A stretch of 64,000 bases of DNA from the NCBI GenBank assembly GCA_005883585.1, contig VBFD01000125.1:1-64000 (forward strand), read 5' to 3'. Within the stretch, counting starts at the first letter, position 1, and every line of letters starts with the position of its first letter. The DNA is from UBA10449 sp005883585 (GTDB lineage: Bacteria > Chloroflexota > Dormibacteria > Dormibacterales > Dormibacteraceae). A program made the translations under genes and the position numbers. Positions 8,455-16,852 of this stretch are shown here, in pieces. Under the pieces are notes generated by a model. The model saw nothing but the letters and a program-made list of their open reading frames with translations. It made no database searches and had not been told where the DNA came from.

Positions 8455-8495
8455 CAGGTGGAGCTTAAGGCCGGATTTATTCCGGCCGTCACCTG
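8455..8495 (+). terminator. Nested hairpin after phaR
   Basis: Outer arms CAGGTG (8455-8460) and CACCTG (8490-8495) enclose an inner perfect stem, GGCCGGA (8469-8475) with TCCGGCC (8481-8487) and loop TTTAT. It lies 15 bp after the phaR stop. No T-run follows, so it may act as an mRNA end stabiliser as well as a terminator. Confidence 0.5.
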
Positions 8496-8547
8496 ACGTG
8501 CAACATCCAATCGCCGCCATGCGTGGCCGAGGAGAGGTGGGTTTCCC

Positions 8548-8575
8548 GCAAGGGAGGACGACTGTCCTCCCTTGC
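8548..8575. terminator. Perfect 12-bp hairpin between convergent genes
   Basis: Arms GCAAGGGAGGAC (8548-8559) and GTCCTCCCTTGC (8564-8575) pair perfectly around a GACT loop. The hairpin abuts the stop of the minus-strand DUF881 gene and probably serves as a bidirectional terminator for phaR and the DUF881 pair. Confidence 0.6.
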
Positions 8576-8576
8576 G

Positions 8577-9272
8577 CTATGAAGAATTCGCGTAAACGAA
8601 AGGCCGTGCGGTGATTACCGCACGGATGTCGACAACAGCCTCGACGCGATAGCTCGCCTGCCGCACGCGCCGGTCGGCGCGCATCTGCTGCGTCATGAGG
8701 TCTGCAGCCTCCGCCAGCCGGTTGGCGTCACCGATGGCTGAGATCGTCCACGGCGGCATGATCTGCTCGCCGTCGACGGTGACGCCGCCGGACACCTGAA
8801 CGATCGCAACCCCCATGCCCACCCTGTGGTCGTTGATCGCGATCGCCTCGGCGCCCGCGACGGCCAGGTTGTTGAGCGCATCCTGAAGGTCGAGCGCTTG
8901 CAGCCCGGAGGCTTCGACGACCATGACGATCCCCGGCCCGTGCACCGGGACCAGGCCTTCGATCGCGCGCAGGCGGTTGGCTTCGGCCGTCAGCTCCTGG
9001 TCGGCGGCCGGACTGCCGCCCGACTGCAAGGCGGCCTTCCTCTGCATGAGGTCGGCCGTCTCGGCCGAGAGCGCATCGTTGGCGCGGTGCAGGTCGTCGA
9101 TCAAGAAGGCGAGCGTGGTGCTATCCGTCCCGACCAGGCTCTTCTCCACCTCCGCCTGGCTGCGGATCTGCACGGTCGCCACCAGCGCCACCAGCAGGGC
9201 GATGAGCCAGATCTCTATGGCCCGGCCTGGCCTACGCCGCGAAGGCACGGGGCGCCTAGGAGGTGCTGACAT
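8577..9272 (-). CDS. DUF881 family membrane-anchored protein (second of pair)
   Basis: A 231-residue protein with one N-terminal membrane helix (about residues 19-36, IWLIALLVALVATVQI) and a predicted extracytoplasmic coiled region, followed by the DUF881 core: GLVPVHGPGIVMVVEA, ALNNLAVAGAEAIAINDHRV, then PPWTISAIGDANRLAEAADL. DUF881 proteins are widespread in Actinobacteria and Firmicutes, often near division genes, and have no known biochemical role. It overlaps the upstream DUF881 gene by 17 bp, so the two form an operon of diverged paralogues. Confidence 0.85.
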   Translation of the reverse strand: MSAPPRRPVPSRRRPGRAIEIWLIALLVALVATVQIRSQAEVEKSLVGTDSTTLAFLIDDLHRANDALSAETADLMQRKAALQSGGSPAADQELTAEANRLRAIEGLVPVHGPGIVMVVEASGLQALDLQDALNNLAVAGAEAIAINDHRVGMGVAIVQVSGGVTVDGEQIMPPWTISAIGDANRLAEAADLMTQQMRADRRVRQASYRVEAVVDIRAVITARPFVYANSS

Positions 9273-9978
9273 GGGGTATCTGCAGGCTCGAGTCGTAGGC
9301 GGGCAGCTTCAGGTCGGGGATGCCGGCGACTGTGAGCGCGATCTGGAACCGAACCTGACGGGTGCGCAGGTCGAGTAGAGATGCCGGATCGTCGAGGGCG
9401 GCCAGCAAACGATTCCGGTCGCCGATGACGAGTACCTTGATCGGCGCGGTGAGCGGCGGGCCCTGGTCGATGACGACCTGACCCGCCGAGCCTGAGAAGG
9501 CGCTCAAGGGGGTGATCCTCCGCCCGCTCACGGACACACCCTCGGCGCCGCGGGCAAAGACGAGGTTGACCACGTCCTGGACGTCCTGGTAGTTGATCAG
9601 GTACCCGATGCCGCCGGCCTGGTCGGGCGCGGGCGTGCCATTGCCGAGGTCGATCTCGACCCCTGGGCCGTGGACGGCCGTGAGGCCGGCGTGGGCCCGC
9701 AGGTCCGCGACCTGGTTCTGCAGCTCCCTCGTGGTGGCCGATTGCTGGGCCGCCGCACCTTCGAGGGCGTCGATCTCCGCCCGTAGCGCGGCGATCTTGG
9801 CGCGCGACGCCTCGTTGGTCTTCTCCAGGTCCTGAACGCTGCGCACCAGCGCCTGGTAGCGGCCGACCTCGTTGGAGGGGGTGAGGAGCTGCGCCTTGAC
9901 CTGGCCCGCCAGCAGGAATCCGGTCGCCAGAGCGACCGCCGCCACGCCGACCACACCTAGAATCCGATTGCGCGCCAT
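9256..9978 (-). CDS. DUF881 family membrane-anchored protein (first of pair)
   Basis: A 240-residue paralogue of its neighbour. There is one membrane helix near residues 5-24 (ILGVVGVAAVALATGFLLAG), a coiled coil at about 40-95, then DUF881 blocks GLTAVHGPGVEIDLGNG, VVNLVFARGAEGVSVSGRR and APIKVLVIGDRNRLLAALDD. The start MARNRILG at 9978 was chosen over the in-frame ATG at 9999 because it places the helix correctly. AAGGAG lies upstream on the minus strand. Both products may form a heteromeric envelope complex; that is inference. Confidence 0.83.
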   Translation of the reverse strand: MARNRILGVVGVAAVALATGFLLAGQVKAQLLTPSNEVGRYQALVRSVQDLEKTNEASRAKIAALRAEIDALEGAAAQQSATTRELQNQVADLRAHAGLTAVHGPGVEIDLGNGTPAPDQAGGIGYLINYQDVQDVVNLVFARGAEGVSVSGRRITPLSAFSGSAGQVVIDQGPPLTAPIKVLVIGDRNRLLAALDDPASLLDLRTRQVRFQIALTVAGIPDLKLPAYDSSLQIPHVSTS

Positions 9979-10022
9979 GACGCAATTCTCCTTGACCACA
10001 TCAACGCGCAGCGTCCCGGGAG

Positions 10023-10028
10023 TAGTAT
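10023..10028 (+). promoter_or_regulatory. Candidate -10 element of gdhA
   Basis: TAGTAT ends 12 nt before the gdhA ATG, leaving room for a very short or no leader. A TTGACC at 9992-9997 is 25 bp away, too far for a standard -35. Confidence 0.35.
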
Positions 10029-10040
10029 CGAAAACCGCAT

Positions 10041-11297
10041 ATGGCGGTCGAAACGCGCGTCACCGCTTTCCAGACCGCCCAGCGTCGCTTTGATGCCGCG
10101 GCCGACGTGATCGGCCTCTCCGACGACGTTCGCCGGGGCTTGCGCGAGGTCAAACGAGAGCTCACCGTTCATTTCCCGGTCCACATGGACAACGGCTCCG
10201 TGCACGTGTACACGGGCTGGCGCGTCCAGCACAACATCAGCCGTGGACCCGCCAAGGGCGGCATCCGCTACCACCCCGACATCGACCTCGACCTGGTCAA
10301 GGCTTTGGCGATGCTGATGACGTGGAAGTGCTCGGCGGTGGGCCTTCCGTATGGCGGCTCGAAGGGCGCGGTCGCCGTCAACCCCGCCAAGCTTTCGTTG
10401 AGCGAGCTCGAGCATCTGACCCGACGCTACGCGACCGAGATCGCGATTCTCATCGGTCCGGAGAAAGACATCCCGGCGCCGGACATGGGCACCAACCCGC
10501 AAGTGATGGCGTGGATCATGGACACGATCTCGATGCACTCCGGCCACTCCGTGCCCGCTGCGGTCACGGGCAAGCCGGTGGACGTTGGCGGATCCGAGGG
10601 CCGCGTCGACGCGCCCGGCCGCGGCGCCACCTACCTCACCATCGAAGCCATCAAGTATCTGCACGTTGAGGATGAGACGCCCACCGTCGCGGTCCAGGGA
10701 TACGGCCAGGTAGGGAGATCGGCGGCGCGCCTGCTGGCGGAGGCGGGATTGAAGATAGTCGCCATGAGCGATTCGAAAGGCGGGGTATACAACCCGAACG
10801 GTCTGGACCTCGAGGCACTGGACGAACACAAACAAGTCCGCGGCGGCGTCAGCGGGTTCAAGAAGGCCGAGAACATCACCAACGCGGAGCTCCTGGAGCT
10901 TCCGGTGACAGTGCTCGTGCCGGCCGCAGTGCAGGACGTCATCACGGCTCAGAACGCTCCGAGGATCCGCGCCCGCCTCATCACCGAGGGCGCCAACGCC
11001 GCGGTGGCGCCCGAAGCGGACCCGATCTTGCACGAGCGCGGGATTTTCGTGATCCCCGACATCATTGCGAATGCCGGCGGCGTGATCGTCTCGTACTTCG
11101 AATGGGTGCAGGACCTCCAGGCTTTCTTCTGGGAGGAGGAGGAGATCAACACCAAGCTCCACCACGTGATCACGCGTGCCTTCTACGAGATCCTGCATAC
11201 GTCGGTGAACAGGCGCATCGACATGCGGCTCGCCGCCTACGCAATCGCCGTTCAGCGCGTGGCCAACGCGACGATGGTGAGAGGGATTTACCCATAA
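10041..11297 (+). CDS. gdhA: Glutamate dehydrogenase (Glu/Leu/Phe/Val family)
   Basis: A 418-residue enzyme for reversible oxidative deamination of glutamate to 2-oxoglutarate and ammonia. The substrate-binding block RVQHNISRGPAKGGIRYHPD and the catalytic-lysine block LPYGGSKGAVAVNP are intact, as are the PAPDMGTNPQVMAWIMD segment and the Rossmann motif VAVQGYGQVGRSAARLL. Length is normal for the hexameric 410-450 residue class. The ATG is preceded by a near-leaderless promoter. The next gene starts 7 bp downstream and may be co-transcribed. Confidence 0.92.
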   Translation: MAVETRVTAFQTAQRRFDAAADVIGLSDDVRRGLREVKRELTVHFPVHMDNGSVHVYTGWRVQHNISRGPAKGGIRYHPDIDLDLVKALAMLMTWKCSAVGLPYGGSKGAVAVNPAKLSLSELEHLTRRYATEIAILIGPEKDIPAPDMGTNPQVMAWIMDTISMHSGHSVPAAVTGKPVDVGGSEGRVDAPGRGATYLTIEAIKYLHVEDETPTVAVQGYGQVGRSAARLLAEAGLKIVAMSDSKGGVYNPNGLDLEALDEHKQVRGGVSGFKKAENITNAELLELPVTVLVPAAVQDVITAQNAPRIRARLITEGANAAVAPEADPILHERGIFVIPDIIANAGGVIVSYFEWVQDLQAFFWEEEEINTKLHHVITRAFYEILHTSVNRRIDMRLAAYAIAVQRVANATMVRGIYP

Positions 11298-11304
11298 TCA
11301 GGGG

Positions 11305-12378
11305 GTGACCCCAGCCCTCGTTCCTTCGCATCCTCGCCGCGTTCTCATCACCGGCGTGTCCAACCCGCTCGCGGCCGAGGTGGCGCGGCGGCTCGCCACC
11401 CAGGTGCCGGCGCTCTTCGGATGCGATGTCGCCGATCCCGTGAGCGCCATCGAGGAGATGGACTTCGTTCACGCCGACACCCGGCAGTCGGTCATCGGCA
11501 AGCTGGTTCGGCAGCTCCGCATCGACACCGTCGTCCACATGGCGGTCACCGTGGACTCCGCAGGCGAGGACAGGGCGGCGCACGAGACCAACGTGATCGG
11601 GACGATGAACGTGCTCGCTGGGTGCGCCGGCCCGTCGAGCCCAGTGAGGCGCCTGGTGGTGAAGTCGAGCCAGGCGGTCTACGGTGCGGCGCCGGGCGAT
11701 CCTTCATTCGTGGCCGAGGATGCGGCCGGCTCGGATCGGCCCGCGTACGGCCTCAAGCGCGACCTGCTCGAGATGGAGCAGCTGACGCAAGAGTTTTCGT
11801 TGCGTACCTCCGGCTGTCGCGTCTCGGTCCTGCGCCTCGGATATCGCGTCAGCGAAGGCACCACATTGGGCCGCTACCTCTCGCTGCCCATCGTGCCCAC
11901 GTTCGCCGGCTTCGATCCGCGTCTTCAGCTCTTGCACGAGGACGACGCGGCCGAGGCAGTGGTGCGCGGGGTGATCCAGGGTCACGAAGGAGTGTTCAAC
12001 GTCGCCGCCGACGGCATCGTGCTCTTGAGCCAGGCGATCGCGATCATGGGCGGAAAGGCTCTGCCCATCCTGCCGCCGTACGGCCGGTGGCTTGGACGCC
12101 TTGCGTTGAGGGCGGCCGGCATCGATCTTCCGGAACACCTCGCCGACGTGCTGACGTTCGGATCGGTTGCCGACTGCTCGCGCCTGGCGGCCATCTTCGG
12201 ATGGAAGCCCGCCTACACGACCAGAGCGGTCATGGACAGCCTCGCTCGAGGCAAGGACGTCGAGGTGATCGAGGCCCCTTCACCGCCCCAGGAGTACGAG
12301 CTCCAGGTCTACCTCCAGCGCCGTCGGAGGCTGGCACGAAACGGCCATCCCGGCGCTGCGCTCACGGTGCAGAAGTGA
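11305..12378 (+). CDS. NAD-dependent epimerase/dehydratase (extended SDR)
   Basis: A 357-residue extended short-chain dehydrogenase. The N-terminal nucleotide-binding motif is slightly unusual (VLITGVSNPLAAEVARRL instead of TGxxGxxG). A HMAVTVDS segment follows, then the YGLKRDLLE active-site Tyr-x3-Lys. Members act on nucleotide sugars or related carbonyls; the substrate is unknown. It starts at GTG 11305, 7 bp after gdhA, and its stop overlaps the acyltransferase ATG (TGATG). That coupling suggests a shared role in lipid or envelope glycolipid metabolism. Confidence 0.75.
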   Translation: MTPALVPSHPRRVLITGVSNPLAAEVARRLATQVPALFGCDVADPVSAIEEMDFVHADTRQSVIGKLVRQLRIDTVVHMAVTVDSAGEDRAAHETNVIGTMNVLAGCAGPSSPVRRLVVKSSQAVYGAAPGDPSFVAEDAAGSDRPAYGLKRDLLEMEQLTQEFSLRTSGCRVSVLRLGYRVSEGTTLGRYLSLPIVPTFAGFDPRLQLLHEDDAAEAVVRGVIQGHEGVFNVAADGIVLLSQAIAIMGGKALPILPPYGRWLGRLALRAAGIDLPEHLADVLTFGSVADCSRLAAIFGWKPAYTTRAVMDSLARGKDVEVIEAPSPPQEYELQVYLQRRRRLARNGHPGAALTVQK

Positions 12379-13427
12379 TGGCTGAGCGCGCTACTTCCAC
12401 AGACAGCAAGACCCTGCGACGCCGCAGCCGCAAGGCCAGGGTCGTCTCGCCTCCGCCCGCTCCGCGCCTGCGGCTGCCCAAGGAGATCCGCCGCCTGCAG
12501 CGCCAGGCGCCTATGTATGCGCTCCAGGGAATCAGCGACCTGTCCACGCGCCTGCGAGACATGACCGGGCGCGACGTCATCGACGTGAATCGGCTCATGG
12601 CGGTCATGCAGTTCGTCTACCAGCAGCGCGAGCTTGCAAGGCGGGGTCCCGACTACGCGGTCGACGATTTCGGCTTCGACGCCGAATGGACTGAGTCGTT
12701 TCTGGTTTTGTTCAAGGCTCTGTATCGCGACTACTGGCGGGTGGAGACTACTGGGATCGAGAACGTGCCCGCCACAGGTCGCGCGCTTCTCGTCTCCAAC
12801 CACGCCGGCGTCCTGCCGTGGGACGGGACGATGATCAAAACGGCGATCTTCGCCGAGCACCCCAATCCACGGCACGTGCGCGCTCTCGTGGCGAGCCTGT
12901 TCATGGGCATGCCCGTCCTCAGCTGGTTCCTGCGGCGCACCGGTCAGACGGTCGGGCACCCGGACGACACGCGGCGCCTGCTGGAGAGAGACGAGCTGGT
13001 GCTGGTTTTCCCCGAGGGTGTGAAGGGCACGGGCAAGCCATTCAAGGATCGCTATCGCCTACGCCGGTTTGGCCGCGGAGGCTTCGTCTCGACCGCCATC
13101 CGTGCCGGGGCACCGATCATCCCCGTCTCGGTGGTGGGCTCGGAGGAGATCTATCCGATGGTCGCGGACGCCACGCCGGCGGCGCGGCTGTTCGGACTGC
13201 CGTATTTCCCCATCACCCCGACGTGGCCATGGCTCGGGCCGCTGGGGATGATTCCGCTGCCGAGCAAATGGCGAATCCAGTTCCATCCGCCGGTGCATAC
13301 GGAAAGCCACTCGCCTGAGTCGGCCAACGATCAGCACCTGGTCATGACGATCTCTGACGAGGTGCGCGACACGATCCAGAAAGGCATCTACGACAACCTG
13401 AAGCTGCGCCGCGGTGTATTCGTCTAA
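12378..13427 (+). CDS. PlsC-type lysophospholipid acyltransferase
   Basis: A 349-residue protein. An N-terminal basic leader is followed by a helical segment and a PlsC/LPLAT acyltransferase domain. The catalytic NHxxxxxD-like motif appears as SNHAGVLPWDG, and the substrate-binding block as VFPEGVKGTGKPFKDR. A PIIPVSVVGSEEIYP segment completes the fold. It probably acylates lysophosphatidate or a glycolipid at the membrane. The start is the ATG in the TGATG overlap; the much longer open frame upstream (from 11421) is a shadow of the epimerase. Confidence 0.8.
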   Translation: MAERATSTDSKTLRRRSRKARVVSPPPAPRLRLPKEIRRLQRQAPMYALQGISDLSTRLRDMTGRDVIDVNRLMAVMQFVYQQRELARRGPDYAVDDFGFDAEWTESFLVLFKALYRDYWRVETTGIENVPATGRALLVSNHAGVLPWDGTMIKTAIFAEHPNPRHVRALVASLFMGMPVLSWFLRRTGQTVGHPDDTRRLLERDELVLVFPEGVKGTGKPFKDRYRLRRFGRGGFVSTAIRAGAPIIPVSVVGSEEIYPMVADATPAARLFGLPYFPITPTWPWLGPLGMIPLPSKWRIQFHPPVHTESHSPESANDQHLVMTISDEVRDTIQKGIYDNLKLRRGVFV

Positions 13428-13451
13428 CCGCCGGCGATTGGCCGAACGTGG

Positions 13452-13916
13452 CTACGTGATGTGGAACGCCGTTGGAGTCGGTTCGGGCTCTTCGATGATG
13501 TCCAGCGCCGTGGCCTGACTGATCCAGTACTGAACATCGGATCGACTTGGCGCGCCGGCGAGCCCGACTGCATCGGCGAGCTTCGAATGCAGCGCATCGG
13601 CATCCTGGGCGCGCAAGTCCTTCAAGGTTTCGATGCCGAACCGGCGGACGGTCTGCAGGTGGTGCTCCATGCCCGAGACCTCCATCAGCGTGCATTGGTG
13701 CGCGAACCCGAGCAGCCGGTCAGTTGTTATCCCGGTGCGTTTCGAAAGGCGCTTGCGATCGATCTCGAGCGATGTGCGATGGAGCAGCTGATTGGTGTGC
13801 TTGATGCCGACGGCGCGCAAGCGATTCACGTCGGAGTCTGAGATTCCGCGAAGATATTCGAGTGTGCGGTACATACGGGTACAGGATATTGGGTCTCTGC
13901 TTCTCATATAATTCAT
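13452..13916 (-). CDS. DUF4332 helix-hairpin-helix protein
   Basis: A 154-residue protein built from helix-hairpin-helix-like repeats typical of DUF4332: LRGISDSDVNRLRAVGIKHT, then RLSKRTGITTDRLLGFAHQC and VRRFGIETLKDLRAQDADAL. The fold suggests nucleic-acid binding or a scaffold, without catalytic residues. The first ATG (13916) overlaps the TATAAT of the divergent guaB3. The ATG at 13874 (MYRTLEYLRG) is equally possible and better fits the domain start. Neither has a strong ribosome site. Confidence 0.72.
   Translation of the reverse strand: MNYMRSRDPISCTRMYRTLEYLRGISDSDVNRLRAVGIKHTNQLLHRTSLEIDRKRLSKRTGITTDRLLGFAHQCTLMEVSGMEHHLQTVRRFGIETLKDLRAQDADALHSKLADAVGLAGAPSRSDVQYWISQATALDIIEEPEPTPTAFHIT
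13907..13912 (+). promoter_or_regulatory. Consensus -10 upstream of guaB3
   Basis: TATAAT matches the consensus exactly and would start a transcript about 60 nt before the guaB3 GTG. No convincing -35 was found at 16-18 bp. Confidence 0.4.
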
Positions 13917-13980
13917 CGAACCCCGCCGCCATTGGAGTAAACACAGCCTGAATCAGAGCCGGCTCGCAACCCGTGACGCG

Positions 13981-15162
13981 GTGACCCGGGAGCAGTCTGG
14001 CCTCGAGATCGGGATCGGGCGGCGCGCGCGACGCGCCTACGGTTTCGACGAGGTCGCGCTCGTACCCGGTGGCGTCACGCTCAATCCAGACGAGGTCGAC
14101 ATCTCGTTTGCGATGGGCGATCGGTTCCGGCTGGACATCCCCGTGTGGGGAGCGGCCATGGATGGCGTCGTCGACGTCGACTTCGCGATCGCGATGGGCA
14201 AGCTCGGCGGGGTGGCGGTCCTCAACCTCGACGGCGTCCACACGCGGTACGCGGATTCGAGGCCGATCATCGAACGCATTGCCGCGGCGGACAAGGCGAC
14301 CGTCAACTCAATTCTCAAAGAGGTCTACCGCGAGGCGGTCAAGCCCCATTTGATCACCGACCGCATCAAGGCGATCAAGGCGGCAGGCGTTCTTTGCGCG
14401 GTCTCATCCGTTCCCGCCCGCGCCGACGAGCGCGCGGAACTCGTGCAGAAGGCCGGCGCCGACGTCCTGGTCGTCCAGGGCACCGTGCTCACCGCGCGCC
14501 ACTCATCGAGGTCGTACCACCAGCTCGCGTTCGACGAGCTCGTCAACAAATGCGATATCCCGGTCGTCGTGGGCAACTGCGTTCACTACGAGACCGCGCT
14601 GGAGCTGATGGAGACGGGGATCGCCGGCATCCTGGTGGGGGTTGGCCCCGGCGCCGCATGCACGACGCGAGGCGTCCTCGGTGTCGGCGTGCCGCAGGTC
14701 ACAGCCACCGCCGACGTGGCGGCGGCGCGAGACGAGCACATGCGCCGAGGCGGCATGCGTGTCGCGGTGATAACTGACGGCGGCATGCGTATCGGAGCGG
14801 ACGTCTGCAAGGCGTTCGCGTCAGGCGCGGACGCGGTCATGATCGGTACTCCCCTTGCCGGTGCCGAGGAGTCCGCCTCCAAGGGCTACAACTGGGGCAT
14901 GGCGACGCCGGATCCGAACCTTCCCCGAGGTACCCGCGTGCATGTGGGCACCAAGGCAACGCTGAAGGAGATCCTGGTCGGCCCCGCCCGCGTCGACGAC
15001 GGCAGCCAGAATTTCGCCGGCGCCCTCCGGTCGGCGCTTGGCGTGTGTGGCGCGCACGACGTGGCCGAGTTCCAGCACGTCGAGATGGTCATCGCCCCGT
15101 CGATCACATCGGAGGGCAAGTCCCTTCAGCAGGCGCAGCACGTGGGCATGGGGAAGGGCTGA
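13981..15162 (+). CDS. guaB3: GuaB3 family IMP dehydrogenase-related protein
   Basis: A 393-residue TIM-barrel enzyme of the GuaB3 clade. IMPDH-like elements include ALVPGG, WGAAMDGVVD, GVGPGAACTTRGVLGVGVPQ (IMPDH-type Cys loop) and AVITDGGMRIGADVCKAFASGADAVMIG. CBS domains are absent, and the length fits GuaB3 rather than the longer GuaB2. The clade is typical of Actinobacteria, and some members have been assigned GMP reductase rather than IMPDH activity. The 52-bp spacing to guaA indicates a guanine-nucleotide operon. The GTG start is the first possible because an in-frame stop precedes it. Confidence 0.88.
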   Translation: MTREQSGLEIGIGRRARRAYGFDEVALVPGGVTLNPDEVDISFAMGDRFRLDIPVWGAAMDGVVDVDFAIAMGKLGGVAVLNLDGVHTRYADSRPIIERIAAADKATVNSILKEVYREAVKPHLITDRIKAIKAAGVLCAVSSVPARADERAELVQKAGADVLVVQGTVLTARHSSRSYHQLAFDELVNKCDIPVVVGNCVHYETALELMETGIAGILVGVGPGAACTTRGVLGVGVPQVTATADVAAARDEHMRRGGMRVAVITDGGMRIGADVCKAFASGADAVMIGTPLAGAEESASKGYNWGMATPDPNLPRGTRVHVGTKATLKEILVGPARVDDGSQNFAGALRSALGVCGAHDVAEFQHVEMVIAPSITSEGKSLQQAQHVGMGKG

Positions 15163-15214
15163 GCTGAGCCGGACCGCCACGGCTGCCCGGCCTGGCAAGG
15201 AATCGAGCCCTGCG

Positions 15215-16756
15215 ATGCGCCAGCAAACCGTGCTCGTCCTCGACTTCGGATCGCAGTTCAGCCAGCTCATCGCGCGACGCGTTCGCGAGGCCAAGGTGTA
15301 CTGCGAACTCGTGCCCGGGACGACTCCGTGGTCGGAGCTGAAGCGGCGCGACCCTGCCGGCCTGATCCTCAGCGGCGGGCCCGCGAGCGTCTACGAACCC
15401 GGCGCGCCGCAGGTCGACCCGGAAGCGCTGCGGGCCGGAGTCCCGGTGCTCGGCATCTGCTACGGCATGCAGCTCATCGCCCACCACCTCGGCGGCAAGG
15501 TCGACCCCGGCCGCGCGCACGAGTACGGTCCCGCCCTGCTCGCGGTGCGAGAGCCGGCCTCGCTGTTCGAGGGGCTGAACGGCGAGCTGCCGGTGTGGAT
15601 GAGCCATGGCGACGCGGTGACCGAGATGCCGCCCGGCTTCCACGCCCTCGCCTCCAGCGGCAACTCTCCGGTGGCGGCTTTCACCGACGGCAACGGCATT
15701 TATGGGATCCAGTTCCATCCTGAGGTCGTGCATACGCCGAGCGGGCGCGAGGTCCTGCGCAACTTCCTCTTCCGCGTATGCCACTGCGACCCCTCCTGGA
15801 CGGCGGGGTCGTTCATCGCGGAGGCGGTCGAGAGCATTCGCGCCCAGGTTGGCGGCGGGCGCGTGATCTGTGCTCTGTCCGGCGGCGTCGATTCCGCCGT
15901 CGCAGCGACCCTGGTCCATCGCGCGGTTGGCGACCAGCTCACGTGCGTGTTCGTCAACAACGGCCTCTTGCGCAAGGAGGAGGCCGAGCGAGTGCTGGCC
16001 GTGATGCACGGCAACCTCGACATGAACATTCGCTATGTCGACGCCACGGCGCGATTCCTCGAAGCCTTGCGTGGAGTCATCGACCCGGAAGAGAAGAGGC
16101 GCATCGTCGGCCGAGAGTTCATCACGGTTTTCGAAGCGGAGGCGGCGAACCTTGGGCACATCGACTTCCTTGCGCAGGGAACGCTGTATCCCGATGTGAT
16201 CGAGTCAACAGCCCCCGACGTGTCGGCGACCGCGGTGAAGATCAAGACCCATCACAACGTGGGCGGCCTACCCCCCGGCCTGCGCTTCCAGCTCATCGAG
16301 CCGCTCCGGTATCTGTTCAAAGACGAGGTGCGCGCGGTCGGGCTGGAGCTCGGCATGCCGGAGGAGATGGTGTACCGGCAGCCATTCCCGGGGCCGGGCC
16401 TTGCGATCCGCTGCCTGGGCGAAGTCACTGCGGAGCGCCTCGAGATTCTCCGCAACGCGGATTGGGTGGTCGTCGACGAGATCAAGCATTTCGGCCTGTA
16501 TCGCCAGGTATGGCAGTCGTTCGCCGTCCTCACGCCGCTGTCCACGGTCGGCGTGATGGGCGACTACCGAACGTACGCCAACGTCGTGGCGGTACGGGTC
16601 GTGACCAGCGAGGACGCCATGACTGCCGACTGGGCCCGCGTGCCTTACGAGGTGCTCGCGCGCATCAGCAACCGCATCGTCAACGAGGTGAAAGGCGTCA
16701 ACCGGGTCGTCTTCGACATCACGTCGAAGCCGCCCGGCACCATCGAGTGGGAATAG
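15215..16756 (+). CDS. guaA: GMP synthase (glutamine-hydrolysing)
   Basis: A 513-residue enzyme converting XMP, ATP and glutamine to GMP. The class I glutaminase has nucleophile Cys82 in GICYGMQ and His/Glu in FHPEV. The ATP pyrophosphatase domain has the P-loop ALSGGVDSAVAA near residue 220. The C-terminal dimerisation domain contains RQPFPGPGLAIRCLGE and ends KPPGTIEWE, the invariant tail. The start is the ATG at 15215 (MRQQTVLVLDFGSQFSQL); the longer frame upstream overlaps guaB3 and is rejected. Confidence 0.97.
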   Translation: MRQQTVLVLDFGSQFSQLIARRVREAKVYCELVPGTTPWSELKRRDPAGLILSGGPASVYEPGAPQVDPEALRAGVPVLGICYGMQLIAHHLGGKVDPGRAHEYGPALLAVREPASLFEGLNGELPVWMSHGDAVTEMPPGFHALASSGNSPVAAFTDGNGIYGIQFHPEVVHTPSGREVLRNFLFRVCHCDPSWTAGSFIAEAVESIRAQVGGGRVICALSGGVDSAVAATLVHRAVGDQLTCVFVNNGLLRKEEAERVLAVMHGNLDMNIRYVDATARFLEALRGVIDPEEKRRIVGREFITVFEAEAANLGHIDFLAQGTLYPDVIESTAPDVSATAVKIKTHHNVGGLPPGLRFQLIEPLRYLFKDEVRAVGLELGMPEEMVYRQPFPGPGLAIRCLGEVTAERLEILRNADWVVVDEIKHFGLYRQVWQSFAVLTPLSTVGVMGDYRTYANVVAVRVVTSEDAMTADWARVPYEVLARISNRIVNEVKGVNRVVFDITSKPPGTIEWE

Positions 16757-16776
16757 GCGGCCTCGGCGCCGATCTT

Positions 16777-16850
16777 ATTCCGCGCGTTTCGATCAAAACG
16801 CGCGCATCGCAATCATGAATTCCGCACGTTTGGCGCAAAACACGCGAATC
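16777..16850 (+). repeat. Paired 32-nt palindromic repeat, locus A (42-bp phase)
   Basis: Two 32-nt units, 16777-16808 and 16819-16850, are 26/32 identical with starts exactly 42 bp apart. The first contains CGCGCGTTT and AAAACGCGCG arms. The second contains the core CGTTTGGCGCAAAAC. The pair fills the guaA-purD spacer and ends 2 nt before the purD ATG. Related dimers with the same 42-bp phase occur at 50011-50084 and, inverted, at 61580-61653. Confidence 0.75.
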
Positions 16851-16852
16851 AC

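Noticed and set aside
9992..10028. TTGACC / TAGTAT as a standard sigma-70 promoter for gdhA
   Set aside because: The 25-bp spacer is far outside the usual 16-18 bp, so only the -10 was kept.
11421..12377. Long plus-strand open frame upstream of the acyltransferase
   Set aside because: It runs through the epimerase gene in another frame, is Arg-rich GC-type shadow sequence and has no family similarity; the acyltransferase starts at 12378.
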